Shown here: piece by piece, positions 17,020-26,846 of the stretch
Position numbering within the stretch: the stretch's first letter is position 1
How the letters are laid out: each line of letters begins with the position of its first letter
Source: Planctomycetota bacterium
Lineage (GTDB): Bacteria; Planctomycetota; UBA1135; UBA2386
DNA: 64,000 bases
NCBI GenBank assembly: GCA_016716265.1
Contig: JADJWQ010000001.1
Location: forward strand, 1,922,001-1,986,000
Reading direction: 5' to 3'
Translations under genes and position numbers: made by a program
The notes under the pieces: generated by a model
Told to the model about the DNA's origin: nothing
Seen by the model: only the letters and a program-made list of their open reading frames with translations
The model's database searches: none

Positions 17020-18633
17020 TCACCGCAGCACGAACGCCCGCCGCGCCGGCGCGAAGCCGATGCGGTGGGTCAGGACCTCGATCGTCCGGGCGTCGCCGGC
17101 GTCGAACGGACCCGTGTAGACGGTCCACGGCCCGCGCTCGCCGGTGCGGTAGCCGATGGATGCGCCGGCCGTCGGGCACTCGAGGCTGACGACTCCGTCG
17201 GCGCATCGCATGGTCGCCCCGGCCGTGTCGGGCCGTCTGCCGTCCGGCCACAGGCGCGTCTCGACCATCGCGCGCTCCGGCAGCACGAGGCCGAGATCGC
17301 CGGTGGCCTCGATCCAGTCGTCGAGTGCCGCGCGCAGGCGAGCGAGCACTTCCGCGTGCTCGGGCGACGTCGCGAGGTCACGCACCTCGAACGGATCCGA
17401 CGCGGAGTCGTACAGCTCCTCCGCCCGGCGGCTCCGCGCGGCGAGCTGCCACTGCTCGGGCCGCTCCGGTCCCGTGTCGCGCAGCGCGTAGAGATCGCGC
17501 ATCATCGACAATCGCTCGCGGTAGGCGTTGGGAATCAGGTACGGCACGTCCGTCAGGAGGTTGCGCACGTAGCGGTAGCGGCCGTCGGTCACGGATCGGG
17601 CGCGGTCGTACACGCTGTCGAACCGGTCGGCGTTGGCGAACGCGAGCCCGGAACCCTCGCCTGCGTAATCACCGAGGAACGCCACGCCGTCGAGCCGTGG
17701 GTCCGGCGCGATGCCACACAGCGACAGCACCGTCGGCCCGAAGTCCACGAAGCTGACGACGCGCTCGGCGACGCCCGGTGCGTCAGCGGAATCGGGAATG
17801 TAGACGAGCAGTGGCACCCGCGTGCCCAGGTCGTACGGCGACCGCTTCCCGCGCGGCAGTCCGACGCCGTGATCCGAGAAGAAGAACACGATCGTCGACC
17901 CTGCGAGCCCGGCCTCCTCGAGCTCGGCGAGCCGCTTCCCGACCCACGCGTCCATTGCGGCGATGTTGTCGTAGGTGCGAGCCACAGCGGCCCGCACCGC
18001 CGGCGTGTCCGGGTAGATCGGCGGCACCGGGACGTCCTGTGGCGAGACCACCGACGGGCTCGCGGGGGTGTCCGGAAATGCGCGGCTCTCGTGCGTGCCG
18101 CCGTGGTTGAACACGGCGAAGAACGGCTGGCCATCTGTGCGATCGCGCCAGTGTGCCGCCCGCCCGGACGCATCCCACACCGTCGCCGGCGCCTCGAACT
18201 GGTAATCGGTCTTGGCGTTGTTCGTGCAGTAGTAGCCGTGCGCCCGCAGGATCTCCGGGAAGCAGCGGACAAACGTCGGTGGGACGCCCTCGTAGCTCGG
18301 GATCTCGGCATACGCGTCGGGATCGCGGGCCAGGGCCGCCCCACTGGGGTTCCCGGTGCGCATGTGCATCGCGCCGATCCGTGTCGCGAACATGCCGGTG
18401 ATCAGCGACGACCTGGCCGGCGCGCAGACCGGGCTGGTCGCGAACGCGTTCGTGTAGCGCACGGACCGGGAGGCCAGCCGATCCAGACAGGGCGTCGGGA
18501 CGGTGTCGTCGCCGTAGCACGAGAGCCACGGCGACATGTCCTCGACGGTCAGCCAGAGGACGTTCGGACGGGGCTGTGCGGCGAGCGGCGCGCACAGCGT
18601 CGCTGCCAGGACGATCGCGAGGAGCACGGGCAC
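17020..18633 (-). CDS. Exported Cys-type sulfatase (choline-/arylsulfatase superfamily)
   Basis: About 537 residues. The likely start is the GTG at 18633, which places the signal peptide VPVLLAIVLAATLCAPLAAQ first; an upstream ATG would leave ~70 unrelated residues. The metal site PNVLWLTVEDMS is followed by the formylglycine motif in SPVCAPARSSL (Cys70), which allows post-translational conversion, and by HGVGLPRGKRSPYDLGTRVP of the alkaline-phosphatase-like fold. After the sulfatase core, the last ~70 residues (GVVSLECPTAGASIGYRTGE, TVYTGPF) resemble a chitobiase/beta-hexosaminidase C-terminal sandwich. The substrate is unknown but probably a sulfated glycan. It is the last gene of a minus-strand run with the peptidase (128-bp gap) and hydrolase. 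Confidence 0.88.
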   Translation of the reverse strand: MPVLLAIVLAATLCAPLAAQPRPNVLWLTVEDMSPWLSCYGDDTVPTPCLDRLASRSVRYTNAFATSPVCAPARSSLITGMFATRIGAMHMRTGNPSGAALARDPDAYAEIPSYEGVPPTFVRCFPEILRAHGYYCTNNAKTDYQFEAPATVWDASGRAAHWRDRTDGQPFFAVFNHGGTHESRAFPDTPASPSVVSPQDVPVPPIYPDTPAVRAAVARTYDNIAAMDAWVGKRLAELEEAGLAGSTIVFFFSDHGVGLPRGKRSPYDLGTRVPLLVYIPDSADAPGVAERVVSFVDFGPTVLSLCGIAPDPRLDGVAFLGDYAGEGSGLAFANADRFDSVYDRARSVTDGRYRYVRNLLTDVPYLIPNAYRERLSMMRDLYALRDTGPERPEQWQLAARSRRAEELYDSASDPFEVRDLATSPEHAEVLARLRAALDDWIEATGDLGLVLPERAMVETRLWPDGRRPDTAGATMRCADGVVSLECPTAGASIGYRTGERGPWTVYTGPFDAGDARTIEVLTHRIGFAPARRAFVLR

Positions 18634-18761
18634 GCGCGTGACGATAGCCCACGCTCCGGCGTCACGCGAACGAACCGCGGTCACACGACAGGTGGGTGGA
18701 TTCCACAGCCTGCACCGTTCGCCGTGCGGCGGGGAAGCACACCCCACCAATCGTGTCGAAG

Positions 18762-19988
18762 TCAGATCAGGCGACGAGTCACGAAGACGACGTCCGTCGC
18801 GTTCGCTTCGCGCTGGACACGCAGCGTGACTCGCACACCCTCCCACAGGAACATCTCCCTGACGCCCGCCAACGAGAGCTCTACCGCGGCGCGGCCGTCG
18901 ACCGCCGTGATCGTGTCCCCCGCCCGCAATCCCGCCTCGGCGGCCGGCGAACCGTCGATGACCGCCACCACCCGGAAGGCCGCGAACTCGAGCGAGGCGG
19001 ACGTCAGGATCGCACCGCTCATGTCGAACTCGAAGGGAGCATCGAGCGACGCGGCAGGTTCCGCGGTCAGCAGTTCGTTCGCATAGTCGAACACGAGCCG
19101 GAAGCGCCTGCAGATGGGTGCACCGAACACGCCGATGCCGGTCGACTCCACGGCCTTCGCCAGGTCGTCGGGGTCCTCCCCGCCCCCGGCCGGCGGAAAC
19201 AGGACGACCGGGTTGGCGAAGGTCCAGGGTCCGACGGACAGCGCACGGATCCGACCGGCACGGACGGCTCCCGCGCCGACGCCGCCGATGCCGGCCGAGA
19301 CCGGTATGTCGATGGCATGGTTGGAGCGCACGGTCGAGGTGAGGCCCACCACGGACATCGATCCGGAGTCGAGGATCAGACGGTTCTCCAGCGGTGGCTC
19401 ACCCTCCTGTTCGAGTCGTGCGGGCAGGACCGGCCACTTCCCGACCACTGCCAAGGGGATCCGCTGACCTTCGCCCGAATATGCGAACGTCCCCGGCGCG
19501 TGGATCCCCAGGGTCCCTCCCGCGTAATCGAGATCGACGACGGCATGGCGCAGCAGCTCGTAGCCGAAGATCCCCACGAAGCGTCGTCCGACGAAGAGCA
19601 TCAGGTCCGTCAACGGCAGGACGTATGCCGTCTGGTCGGTCAACTCGGCCTCCGCCAGACTCACGGTCAACCCGCGCGCCACGATCCTCTCGCCAGCGGT
19701 ACCCGGGAGGTTGGACAGTCCCAGCTCCATCCGCCTCGCGAACTCATCGTCGAGCACGTTGATCGTCGCGCCGGTGTCGAACAGGAGCCACGCCGGCTCG
19801 CCACCGTTGATGCGAGCCTGCACCAACACCAGGTCACCGGCCAGCTCGATCGGGAGTTCGGCATGATCGCCCGTCGTGAAGTGAAGTGCGCCGGCCGCCG
19901 TCGCTTGGGCGGGCAGCGGTGACCGATGGGCCGCGATGGTGGCGACCACGACCAGTACCAGCACTCGGAACCGACAATGGAGGCGCAT
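18762..19988 (-). CDS. Exported clan-AA aspartic peptidase with C-terminal PDZ domain
   Basis: 408 residues from the ATG at 19988, with a hydrophobic leader (FRVLVLVVVATIAA) ending near PAQA. It has two retropepsin-like half-sites, LLFDTGATINVL (Asp71) and LILDSGSMSVVG (Asp207), so one chain may carry the full catalytic dyad. A PDZ domain occupies ~325-400: AFRVVAVIDGSPAAEAGLRA, then GDTITAVDGR. Planctomycetes commonly carry such aspartyl protease-PDZ proteins. Its target is unknown. It follows the alpha/beta hydrolase by 98 bp and precedes the sulfatase by 128 bp on the same strand, which fits an operon. The start is supported by position of the leader; no strong ribosome binding site is visible. 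Confidence 0.87.
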   Translation of the reverse strand: MRLHCRFRVLVLVVVATIAAHRSPLPAQATAAGALHFTTGDHAELPIELAGDLVLVQARINGGEPAWLLFDTGATINVLDDEFARRMELGLSNLPGTAGERIVARGLTVSLAEAELTDQTAYVLPLTDLMLFVGRRFVGIFGYELLRHAVVDLDYAGGTLGIHAPGTFAYSGEGQRIPLAVVGKWPVLPARLEQEGEPPLENRLILDSGSMSVVGLTSTVRSNHAIDIPVSAGIGGVGAGAVRAGRIRALSVGPWTFANPVVLFPPAGGGEDPDDLAKAVESTGIGVFGAPICRRFRLVFDYANELLTAEPAASLDAPFEFDMSGAILTSASLEFAAFRVVAVIDGSPAAEAGLRAGDTITAVDGRAAVELSLAGVREMFLWEGVRVTLRVQREANATDVVFVTRRLI

Positions 19989-20086
19989 CCGTACATCGCT
20001 CCTCGGAATCGACACAGCTCGGTTCCTTCGCCCCCCGGCTGGAGGGCGAGCAAGGGGGAACCCGCTCCCGGAGCTCATCGCCACGG

Positions 20087-21781
20087 TCACCGGCGCACCT
20101 CCGTCAGCCGCTCTCCGAGCCATTGGGTCAGCGTGCCCCAGTACCCGGGGATGAAGCCCTGATCGGAGCGCATCACCTCGGAGAAGAAACCGGTCTCTGA
20201 ACGAAACATGACGTGGGTGGCTGGCGACAGCATGACCACCCGGCCGTGTTCGTTCCCGCCTGCGGCGAGCGCGGCCTCGAGCCGTGGTCGACTCGCTTGG
20301 GACGGCACGTTCCGATCGCGGTCGGCCAGGAACCAGAGCACCGGGCAATGCACCTGGCGCAGGATCGTGCTGCCGTCGTAATTGCCGTTTCGACGCAGCC
20401 AATCCCAGAGCACGCTGTCGCGGCCGACCTCGAGCGCCGGGATCTGCGCCGCCCACGGTCGACTCCGCCCCTCCCGGCGAAGCTCCTCGATCTCCTCCCA
20501 CGGCCGGCCGTCGGCCGCGGCCTGCAGGAGTCGTCGATAGAACTCCAGCAGCGGGGGAATCTGGTCCACGGGAGCTCCCGCCTCGCGCAGGGTTCCATCC
20601 CGCTCGTACACCATGTTCTCGACAACGCTGACACCGGAGCCGCAGTTGATGACCAGGAAGTCGACGTGCGGCGAACGTGCCGCCGCGAGCGACGCCACCC
20701 AGCCGGCCTGGCTGATCCCGAACAGCCCGATGTGGTCGGGGTCGATGTCGGGTCTCGAGGCGAGGAAGCCGACGCCAGCGAGTACGTCGTCCGCCAGGTC
20801 CCCGAGCGAGCTGCGCCGCCAGTCGCCAGTGGACTCACCGGCGCCGCGCTTGTCGAACGCGAGGACGGCGAGACCCAGCCGCTGGAAGTAGCTGTGGAAG
20901 AAGCCCGCGTGCCGGGTCGCGTCACCGGAGCCGTGGACGTAGACCACGGCGGGACAAGGGCCACTTCCGTCCGGGACGACCAACAGGCCCCTCAGCTTCA
21001 CGTCGCCATTCGCGAAGGCGACCTCCTCGACATGCGCGGGGAACACCCGCGGCGCGCTACGCTGCGGCTGGTCCTCTTCGCGCCAATCGAGGCTGGCAAT
21101 ACGCCCATCGGCGTCTCGACGGAAGGCCAGCCGGACGGCCACCGGGAAGTCGTCCACGAGTGTCGCGGCACTGTAGAACGTGCCGTCGGCGAGTGGCCGG
21201 AGCATGCCGAAGCGACCGGTCCCGGTGTCGACGTACATCAGCCGCCCAGCCGCTCCGAACTCGTCCGACGGACCAACGGACACGATCCGATCCTCGGACA
21301 GCTGGAAGTTGAGATACCAGTCGCGCCATTGCTCCGTGTCTTCGCGAACCTCCCGGCTATGGTACTCTGCGAGGGACAGGGCGCCTCGCAATCGGATGAC
21401 GTAGCGACCCGGTGGCGCTGCCGCGTCCAGCGCCCTCACCTCGAGCCGGAACATGCCACCCTCCGCAGAGGGTACGAAGACGCTCTCGGGACCGTCGGCC
21501 CCCACTGGTGCATCGAACTCCCGGAGCTTCTCCCCCTCCGTTCCGAGGACCGTCACCACGAGGTCGATCCCGTACTGGTCGACCAGGATGTTCGCCGCCG
21601 TTCCCTCGGCCACGCTCACTCGATACCGATGGGTTTCCGCGGCGGTCATGCGCCGCTCGAGTGACCGGTCCGGCGCCAACAGAATGCCGTCCGCGTTCTC
21701 CTGTCCCGGCACGGAAACGCCCGCGGACAGCGACACCAGGAGCAACGCAGAGATGCGGATCCACGAATCCGGCTCTGTCAT
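20087..21781 (-). CDS. Exported alpha/beta hydrolase (S9-like) with N-terminal beta domain
   Basis: 564 residues from the ATG at 21781. The leader is WIRISALLLVSLSAGVSVPG, then a beta-rich N-terminal part (~30-250; RYRVSVAEGTAANILVDQYG, FRLEVRALDAAAPPGRYVIR). The hydrolase domain follows, with PCPAVVYVHGSGDATRHAGF, LAVLAFDKRGAGES, the nucleophile elbow GLFGISQAGW (Ser), an acid in FLADRDRN, and histidine in SPATHVMF. It looks like an esterase or dipeptidyl-peptidase-like enzyme acting outside the cytoplasm. Substrate specificity cannot be read from sequence. It is the first gene of the run hydrolase, aspartic peptidase, sulfatase. Confidence 0.87.
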   Translation of the reverse strand: MTEPDSWIRISALLLVSLSAGVSVPGQENADGILLAPDRSLERRMTAAETHRYRVSVAEGTAANILVDQYGIDLVVTVLGTEGEKLREFDAPVGADGPESVFVPSAEGGMFRLEVRALDAAAPPGRYVIRLRGALSLAEYHSREVREDTEQWRDWYLNFQLSEDRIVSVGPSDEFGAAGRLMYVDTGTGRFGMLRPLADGTFYSAATLVDDFPVAVRLAFRRDADGRIASLDWREEDQPQRSAPRVFPAHVEEVAFANGDVKLRGLLVVPDGSGPCPAVVYVHGSGDATRHAGFFHSYFQRLGLAVLAFDKRGAGESTGDWRRSSLGDLADDVLAGVGFLASRPDIDPDHIGLFGISQAGWVASLAAARSPHVDFLVINCGSGVSVVENMVYERDGTLREAGAPVDQIPPLLEFYRRLLQAAADGRPWEEIEELRREGRSRPWAAQIPALEVGRDSVLWDWLRRNGNYDGSTILRQVHCPVLWFLADRDRNVPSQASRPRLEAALAAGGNEHGRVVMLSPATHVMFRSETGFFSEVMRSDQGFIPGYWGTLTQWLGERLTEVRR

Positions 21782-22345
21782 GGGTCGACACCTTCGCCTG
21801 CTGCAGCCGAGTGCGGCGGATCGCGCGGAGCACGGCTCGGTGCGAGAATCCGGATCCGGCGCTCGGCAGCCATGTGGAGTGACCAGTGCACGACGCGCAA
21901 CGAGAATAGGCATCCGTTCGCCGGGTGCCAGCTGGCATGCAGGCGGTGGAGTGGCGCGAGGAGAATGCACTCGCGACTTCACGGCGGCGCTTCGAAGCCG
22001 GGGACGAGGAGGTCCTGCCGGACCCCACTGGCAGGACGAGGTCTGGCCGCACCGACGGAAGCCGGGCCCGCACGGATGCTCACGCCGACACAGCAGGCCG
22101 AGGCCTCGCCCCACGTCCCGGCACGTCGAGCTCTGCTCGTCGTCGTTCCGGCGGCCACCGACAGCCGCTGGCCCGGTCGCGTCGACGAGCCGATGCACGA
22201 CTCGATCTCGTCGGTCGACGCCGCCGAGCAACACCACCGGCGGCAGGGAGGATGAGGACACCCACCGGCGGAGCGTCGGGCGTCCGCCGGCCGCCACTCC
22301 CGGGTGTCCAACCGTCTTCGCGACCGCGCTCTCTCGCAGTAATCG
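21782..22345. other. Intergenic region
   Basis: 564 bp between the double sulfatase gene (ends at 22346) and the hydrolase start. The hydrolase promoter should be here. Open frames exist on both strands but none has a signal peptide, a family motif or a plausible start, so I see no gene. It may be decayed DNA. Confidence 0.4.
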
Positions 22346-24994
22346 CTATCGCCCGGCCGGTTGCTGCGTCGCCCCCAGCTGCACGTCGCGTCGCCACTCG
22401 GCGAGCGCCGCGACCATCGCCGCGACGCGGTCCGGATGCCGGGCCGCGACGTCGTTCGTCTCGCCGAGGTCAGCCGACAGATCGAACAACGCCGGCCGGT
22501 CGTCCTGCACGACGAGCTTCCAGTGCCCGTCGGACATCGCCCGGCCGAGCCAGAACAGCTGTCGGTCGGCCGGCGCTGCCTCGCCGCGCAGCAGCGGCGC
22601 GAGGCTCCGACCATCGAGCGGGCGAGCCTCTGGCGCGGCGAGGCCCGCGAGTTCGAGCATCGTCGGCATGAGGTCGAGCGTGCTGCACAGCGCGTCGGTC
22701 GTGGCGCCCGCGCGGATCGTGCCGGGCCACCACGCGATCGCCGGGACGCGGTGGCCGCCCTCCCACACCTGCCCTTTGCCCCCGCGCAGCGGATCGCAGC
22801 GCATGTGCGCTGCACCGCCGTTGTCGCTGCAGAACACCACCAGCGTGCGCCCGGCGATGCCGTTCCGCCGCACCGCGTCGAGGATGGCCGCGACGCTGTC
22901 GTCCAGCGCCTGCGTCATCAGCCGCACGGTCTCGTCGCGCGACCGGTCACCGTTCGGCCGGGCGCTCCCGGACGGCCCGCGCACCGCGGCGCTGTCCGGC
23001 GCCTGGATCGGCGCGTGCACGGCACCGTGGGAGACGAGCAGGCAGAACGGCTCGTCCCGGTGCCGGGCGATGAAGTCGACGGCGTCCGCCGTGATCACCT
23101 CGGTCAGATAGCCGTCGCGCGCGACGCGCCGAGCGCCGTCCCACCAGTCGGGTGCGCCCATGCGATCGAGGTGGCTGTGGTAGTCGATGTTGCCGCTGAC
23201 GAAGCCGCGAAACTCGTCGAAGCCGTGGCGCAGCGGATTGTGTCGGGGCTGGTAGCCGAGGTGCCATTTGCCGAACAGCCCGGTCGCATGGCCGGCGTCG
23301 CGCAGCAGCTCCGCGAACGTGACCTCCTCGTCCGCGAGCCCCCAGCGATGCGAGACCCGCGCGGGGTCGGCATCGATGACGTCGACGATGCCGGCGCGCT
23401 CCTGGTAGCGGCCGGTCACGAGCCCCGCACGCGTCGGGCTGCAGACGACGCCGCTCGAGTGGAAGTCGGTGAACACCATGCCCTCCCTCGCCATGCGTGC
23501 GAGCCCGGGCGTCTCGATCCAACCGCCGTACACGCTCGAGTCGCCGTAGCCCATGTCGTCGGCGAGCACGACGACGACGTTGGCCGGGTTCGCGCGCGCG
23601 GCGACGCGACCGAGCCGCACGACGATGTCCGGGTGCGTTGCGTAGACGTTGTCGGTCTCGCCGGGATCCGCTGCGAGGTCGTAGAGCTGCCCCGGCGCCG
23701 GTCCGGTGTCGGCGCCCCTCGTGAAGCCGCCGGAGCCGCGGTGACGGATCAGCTTCCAACGCCCTTCGCGCACCACGGACGCATCCTGCTTCAGCACCGT
23801 GACCTCGCGCCGCGAAGCCGGCTCGCCGCCGAGCAGCTGCGCGCAGAAGCTGACGCTGTCCTCGCCGGCACCCGCCGGCACGTCGATGCCGGCCGCCTCC
23901 GCGCACGTCGCCAGCACGTCCGTGAAGCAGATCGTCCGGTCGCTGACGGCGCCGGCCACGACTCGCCCCGGCCAGCGTGCGACGAACGGCACGCGGTGAC
24001 CGCCCTCGAACGCGTCGCCCTTCATGCCGCGCCACGGCCCTGCTGCGCGGTGGCCGAAGCGGTCGACGTCCCCCGGGTACCACACCGGTCCATTGTCGGA
24101 CGACAGCATCACCAGCGTGTCGGCCGCCATGCCGGCGGCGTCGAGTGCCGCCAGCAGCCGACCGATCTCCGCGTCGACGTGCGCGACGAAGTCCCCGTAC
24201 CGGCCCGCTCCGCTGGCGTCCCGGTACTCGGGTCGCGGCAGCCACGGCGTGTGCGGCGCCGGCAGCGCGACGTACAGGAACAGAGGCCGTCCGTCGCGCG
24301 TCGTCGCATGTCGCTCGACGATCCCGACCGCCTCGTCGACGACGCGGGGCAGCACCTGCTCGTGCACGAAGCCCGGGGCGATGCCGCCCTCGCGCCAGAA
24401 CGCGCCCTGGATCGGACTCCAGCCGTCGGTCGCACTCGCCGCGATCCGCCCGGTCGGCGCGGCGACCGCGCGCCGATCCCGCACGTAGTAGTAGGGCGGG
24501 ATGTCGAGCGACGCCGGGATGCCGAAGAACCGCTCGAAGCCGCGGTCGCACGGCCCTCCGAGCAGATGCTCGTAGTCGAGGTCCGGGCCTCCGTCGAAGC
24601 CGAGGTGCCATTTGCCGACCATCGCGGTCGCATAGCCGTTCGTCCGCAGCAGACCGGGCAGCGTCACCGTGCCCGCCTCGATCACCGCCTCGCTCGCCGG
24701 CTGCATGCGCCGGCGCCGGCACGGATACCTGCCGGTCAGGAGCCCGTAGCGCGACGGCACGCACACGGCACCGGGCGCATGCGCGTCGGTGAAGCGCATG
24801 CCGTCCCGCGCGAGTCGATCGATATGCGGCGTCGGGATGCGCGCGTCGGCACGCCCGAAGGCTGGGTCGCCGTAGCCCATGTCGTCGGCGAGCACGAAGA
24901 CGATGTTCGGCGGCTTCGCCGGCGGCTGGCCAGAGGCGGCGACCGAGCCGGCCGAAGCGATGGCCAGGACGAGGCCGGATACGAGGCGCATCAC
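22346..24994 (-). CDS. Tandem fusion of two exported sulfatases
   Basis: 882 residues, about twice the usual size. A signal peptide (MMRLVSGLVLAIASAGSVAA) leads into sulfatase 1 (~28-465): PPNIVFVLADDMGYGD, the formylglycine motif CVPSRYG (Cys78), MVGKWHLG, LSSDNGPVW and RWKLIRH. With no linker beyond a few residues (ARANPANVVVVLADDMGYGD, 468-487), a second complete sulfatase follows: VVCSPTRAG (Cys518), LFGKWHLGYQ, VFCSDNGGAA, HWKLVVQDD. Both halves keep the modification cysteine and metal-binding aspartates, so both could be active. The second half has no signal peptide of its own. The frame is open throughout. It probably arose by fusion of neighbouring sulfatase genes. Substrates are unknown. 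Confidence 0.9.
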   Translation of the reverse strand: MMRLVSGLVLAIASAGSVAASGQPPAKPPNIVFVLADDMGYGDPAFGRADARIPTPHIDRLARDGMRFTDAHAPGAVCVPSRYGLLTGRYPCRRRRMQPASEAVIEAGTVTLPGLLRTNGYATAMVGKWHLGFDGGPDLDYEHLLGGPCDRGFERFFGIPASLDIPPYYYVRDRRAVAAPTGRIAASATDGWSPIQGAFWREGGIAPGFVHEQVLPRVVDEAVGIVERHATTRDGRPLFLYVALPAPHTPWLPRPEYRDASGAGRYGDFVAHVDAEIGRLLAALDAAGMAADTLVMLSSDNGPVWYPGDVDRFGHRAAGPWRGMKGDAFEGGHRVPFVARWPGRVVAGAVSDRTICFTDVLATCAEAAGIDVPAGAGEDSVSFCAQLLGGEPASRREVTVLKQDASVVREGRWKLIRHRGSGGFTRGADTGPAPGQLYDLAADPGETDNVYATHPDIVVRLGRVAARANPANVVVVLADDMGYGDSSVYGGWIETPGLARMAREGMVFTDFHSSGVVCSPTRAGLVTGRYQERAGIVDVIDADPARVSHRWGLADEEVTFAELLRDAGHATGLFGKWHLGYQPRHNPLRHGFDEFRGFVSGNIDYHSHLDRMGAPDWWDGARRVARDGYLTEVITADAVDFIARHRDEPFCLLVSHGAVHAPIQAPDSAAVRGPSGSARPNGDRSRDETVRLMTQALDDSVAAILDAVRRNGIAGRTLVVFCSDNGGAAHMRCDPLRGGKGQVWEGGHRVPAIAWWPGTIRAGATTDALCSTLDLMPTMLELAGLAAPEARPLDGRSLAPLLRGEAAPADRQLFWLGRAMSDGHWKLVVQDDRPALFDLSADLGETNDVAARHPDRVAAMVAALAEWRRDVQLGATQQPAGR

Positions 24995-25144
24995 GGCACG
25001 TTACCCCGACGCCGGGGCCGATCGACCGGGACCGTGCCAGCGATCGCAAGCCACGGCGCACAGGCCGGCATCCGACTGCCACGCGCGGACCCGGATCAGC
25101 GCCGGGCCGTTCGCGGGCGTGCCGCAATCCCGGCTGCGGCGCTG

Positions 25145-26725
25145 TCAGCGACCGGTCGGCCGCAGGTCCGCGAACCAGCGCTCGCCACGCTCGTGGATCG
25201 CTCGGAGCTCCGCGTTGACCTCGGACGCCGGTCGCTCCGCCGCGACGAGCGCGAGCGCCGGCCGCCACAGGTCCTCCGGCAGCCCGGAGCGCAGCCCCGC
25301 CCGCTCGCAGGCGGAGTGGATGGCTCGCGCGGTGTCGGTGAATTCGCCGGCATAGAGTACGAGCAGCAGCTGCATCCTGGTGCCGAGCTCGAAGGCCGCA
25401 GCGGCCTCGACGCCGGCGCGCGCCGCGATGCGCTCGCCGAGCTCGCGACCTCCGGTCGCGAGGACGTAGTTCAATGCGCGGGCGAGGTCGGTGACCGACT
25501 TGCCGTGCTGGTCGACGAGCTCGGGAACCTCGCTCCCGGCCACGATCCGCGCGACCCGCCCGGCCCGCTCGAGCAATGAGCTCGGATCGCCACCGCGGCC
25601 GGCCAGCAGTGCGGCCAGCGCGACGTCGGTGCCCATCTTCCACGCAGCGCCGCGAACCACGAGCGTGGCGTCGTCCGGCCGACCCGCGCGGCCGTCTTCC
25701 TGCAACCATCCGCCGACCTCGGACCCGAGCTCGAGGGTCAGGTCGCGAACCCGCTCGTAGGTCTCGTCCCGTTCGGCTGCATCGAGCAAGGGACGCCAAA
25801 GTCGCTCGGGCACACCGGCGGCGGCCCCGGCGGACTCGACCATCCGACGGAGCCGATCCTCGAGGTCGCTGCGCTCGCTGCCCTGGACGTAGATCAGCGC
25901 GTAGAGCCCCGAATGCGTCGCCAGCTCGAACAGCTGCGCACAACGCTCGCCATGGTCGCGCGCGATCGTCCGCCGCAGGACCGGGCCCGCACCGTCCAGC
26001 ACGAATCGCAGACAGGCGACGGCGTCGTCGACGCGATCACCGGTCGGACGGCAGAACTCGGGGAGGGTCACGCCGAGCTCCGCCGCGGCGCCGGCGGCGC
26101 GACCGACGACTCGATCGACCGGACCACCGCGCGCGCCGTTCGCGATCAGGACGCTGGCCAGGACGAGCTGGTGCCCGAGCTCGAAAGCCGCGCGCGGCTC
26201 GGCCGCAGCCGCCCGGACCGGCCCCGCGGGCGGGATCAGACACCAGCGACCCGCAACGCGAACGAGGCCCTCGTAGGCGGTCCCGCTGGCGCTGCCCGGG
26301 GCCGCGAACTCGAACCGGACCCAACTGAAGCCGGGCGCGAGGCGCGACGCGCAGGCGCGGAACCCCGGCGAGAACCTGGCGGCGTCACCCGTTCCGGCTC
26401 GCAGCTCGTCCACCGTGGCGGCCCACAGCCGGAGCGAGGTCTCGCCGGGCGCCGGCCGCACCACCGGCATCGCGCCGGCCGGCTCGGCAGACACCGCGGT
26501 GTCGACCAGCACGCTGGCGCGCTCCGCTGCGGAGGGGCGCAGCTCGCGGCTGAGCTCATCGTGATCGGCGCCGGGTGCGAGGAAGCGTGCGACGACGACG
26601 CGCGCCTCCGCCAGCAGCCGGTCGTGCGCGGCGCGGGCCTGCTTCTGTGCGGCGGCCGGCGCTGCCAGCGCCATCAGGACCGCGAGCAGCGAGACGCTGG
26701 CGGCCGTCCTCGTCGGGGTGGTCAT
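25145..26725 (-). CDS. Exported hypothetical protein, alpha-helical
   Basis: 526 residues with a clear Sec signal peptide (VSLLAVLMALAAPAAAQ). The mature protein is rich in alanine, arginine and glutamate and is probably helical. It has two similar halves containing ELGHQLVLASVLIANGARGG and ELGTRMQLLLVLYAGEFTD, each followed by a segment ending in L--G(L/V)P--LWRP-L. That suggests an internal duplication of about 270 residues. I do not recognise a family. It is divergent from the giant VWA/TPR gene with 121 bp between start codons, so the two may share control. Confidence 0.75.
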   Translation of the reverse strand: MTTPTRTAASVSLLAVLMALAAPAAAQKQARAAHDRLLAEARVVVARFLAPGADHDELSRELRPSAAERASVLVDTAVSAEPAGAMPVVRPAPGETSLRLWAATVDELRAGTGDAARFSPGFRACASRLAPGFSWVRFEFAAPGSASGTAYEGLVRVAGRWCLIPPAGPVRAAAAEPRAAFELGHQLVLASVLIANGARGGPVDRVVGRAAGAAAELGVTLPEFCRPTGDRVDDAVACLRFVLDGAGPVLRRTIARDHGERCAQLFELATHSGLYALIYVQGSERSDLEDRLRRMVESAGAAAGVPERLWRPLLDAAERDETYERVRDLTLELGSEVGGWLQEDGRAGRPDDATLVVRGAAWKMGTDVALAALLAGRGGDPSSLLERAGRVARIVAGSEVPELVDQHGKSVTDLARALNYVLATGGRELGERIAARAGVEAAAAFELGTRMQLLLVLYAGEFTDTARAIHSACERAGLRSGLPEDLWRPALALVAAERPASEVNAELRAIHERGERWFADLRPTGR

Positions 26726-26846
26726 GCCCGATCAGAGCGCACCGCTCGAGGTGGCGTTTCGCGCGGCGGCCCCGCCACACGGAAGAGGGTGGAGTCCCGC
26801 GCCACGGCGCGCAGAATGGGCCGACCCGGCGACCCGCCGAACCACG

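Noticed and set aside
22361..25579. A plus-strand open frame of over 1,000 codons opposite the double sulfatase
   Set aside because: It is antisense to a gene with clear family motifs. Its translation is rich in Arg, Ala and Gly with no domain, as expected from a G/C third position on the other strand.
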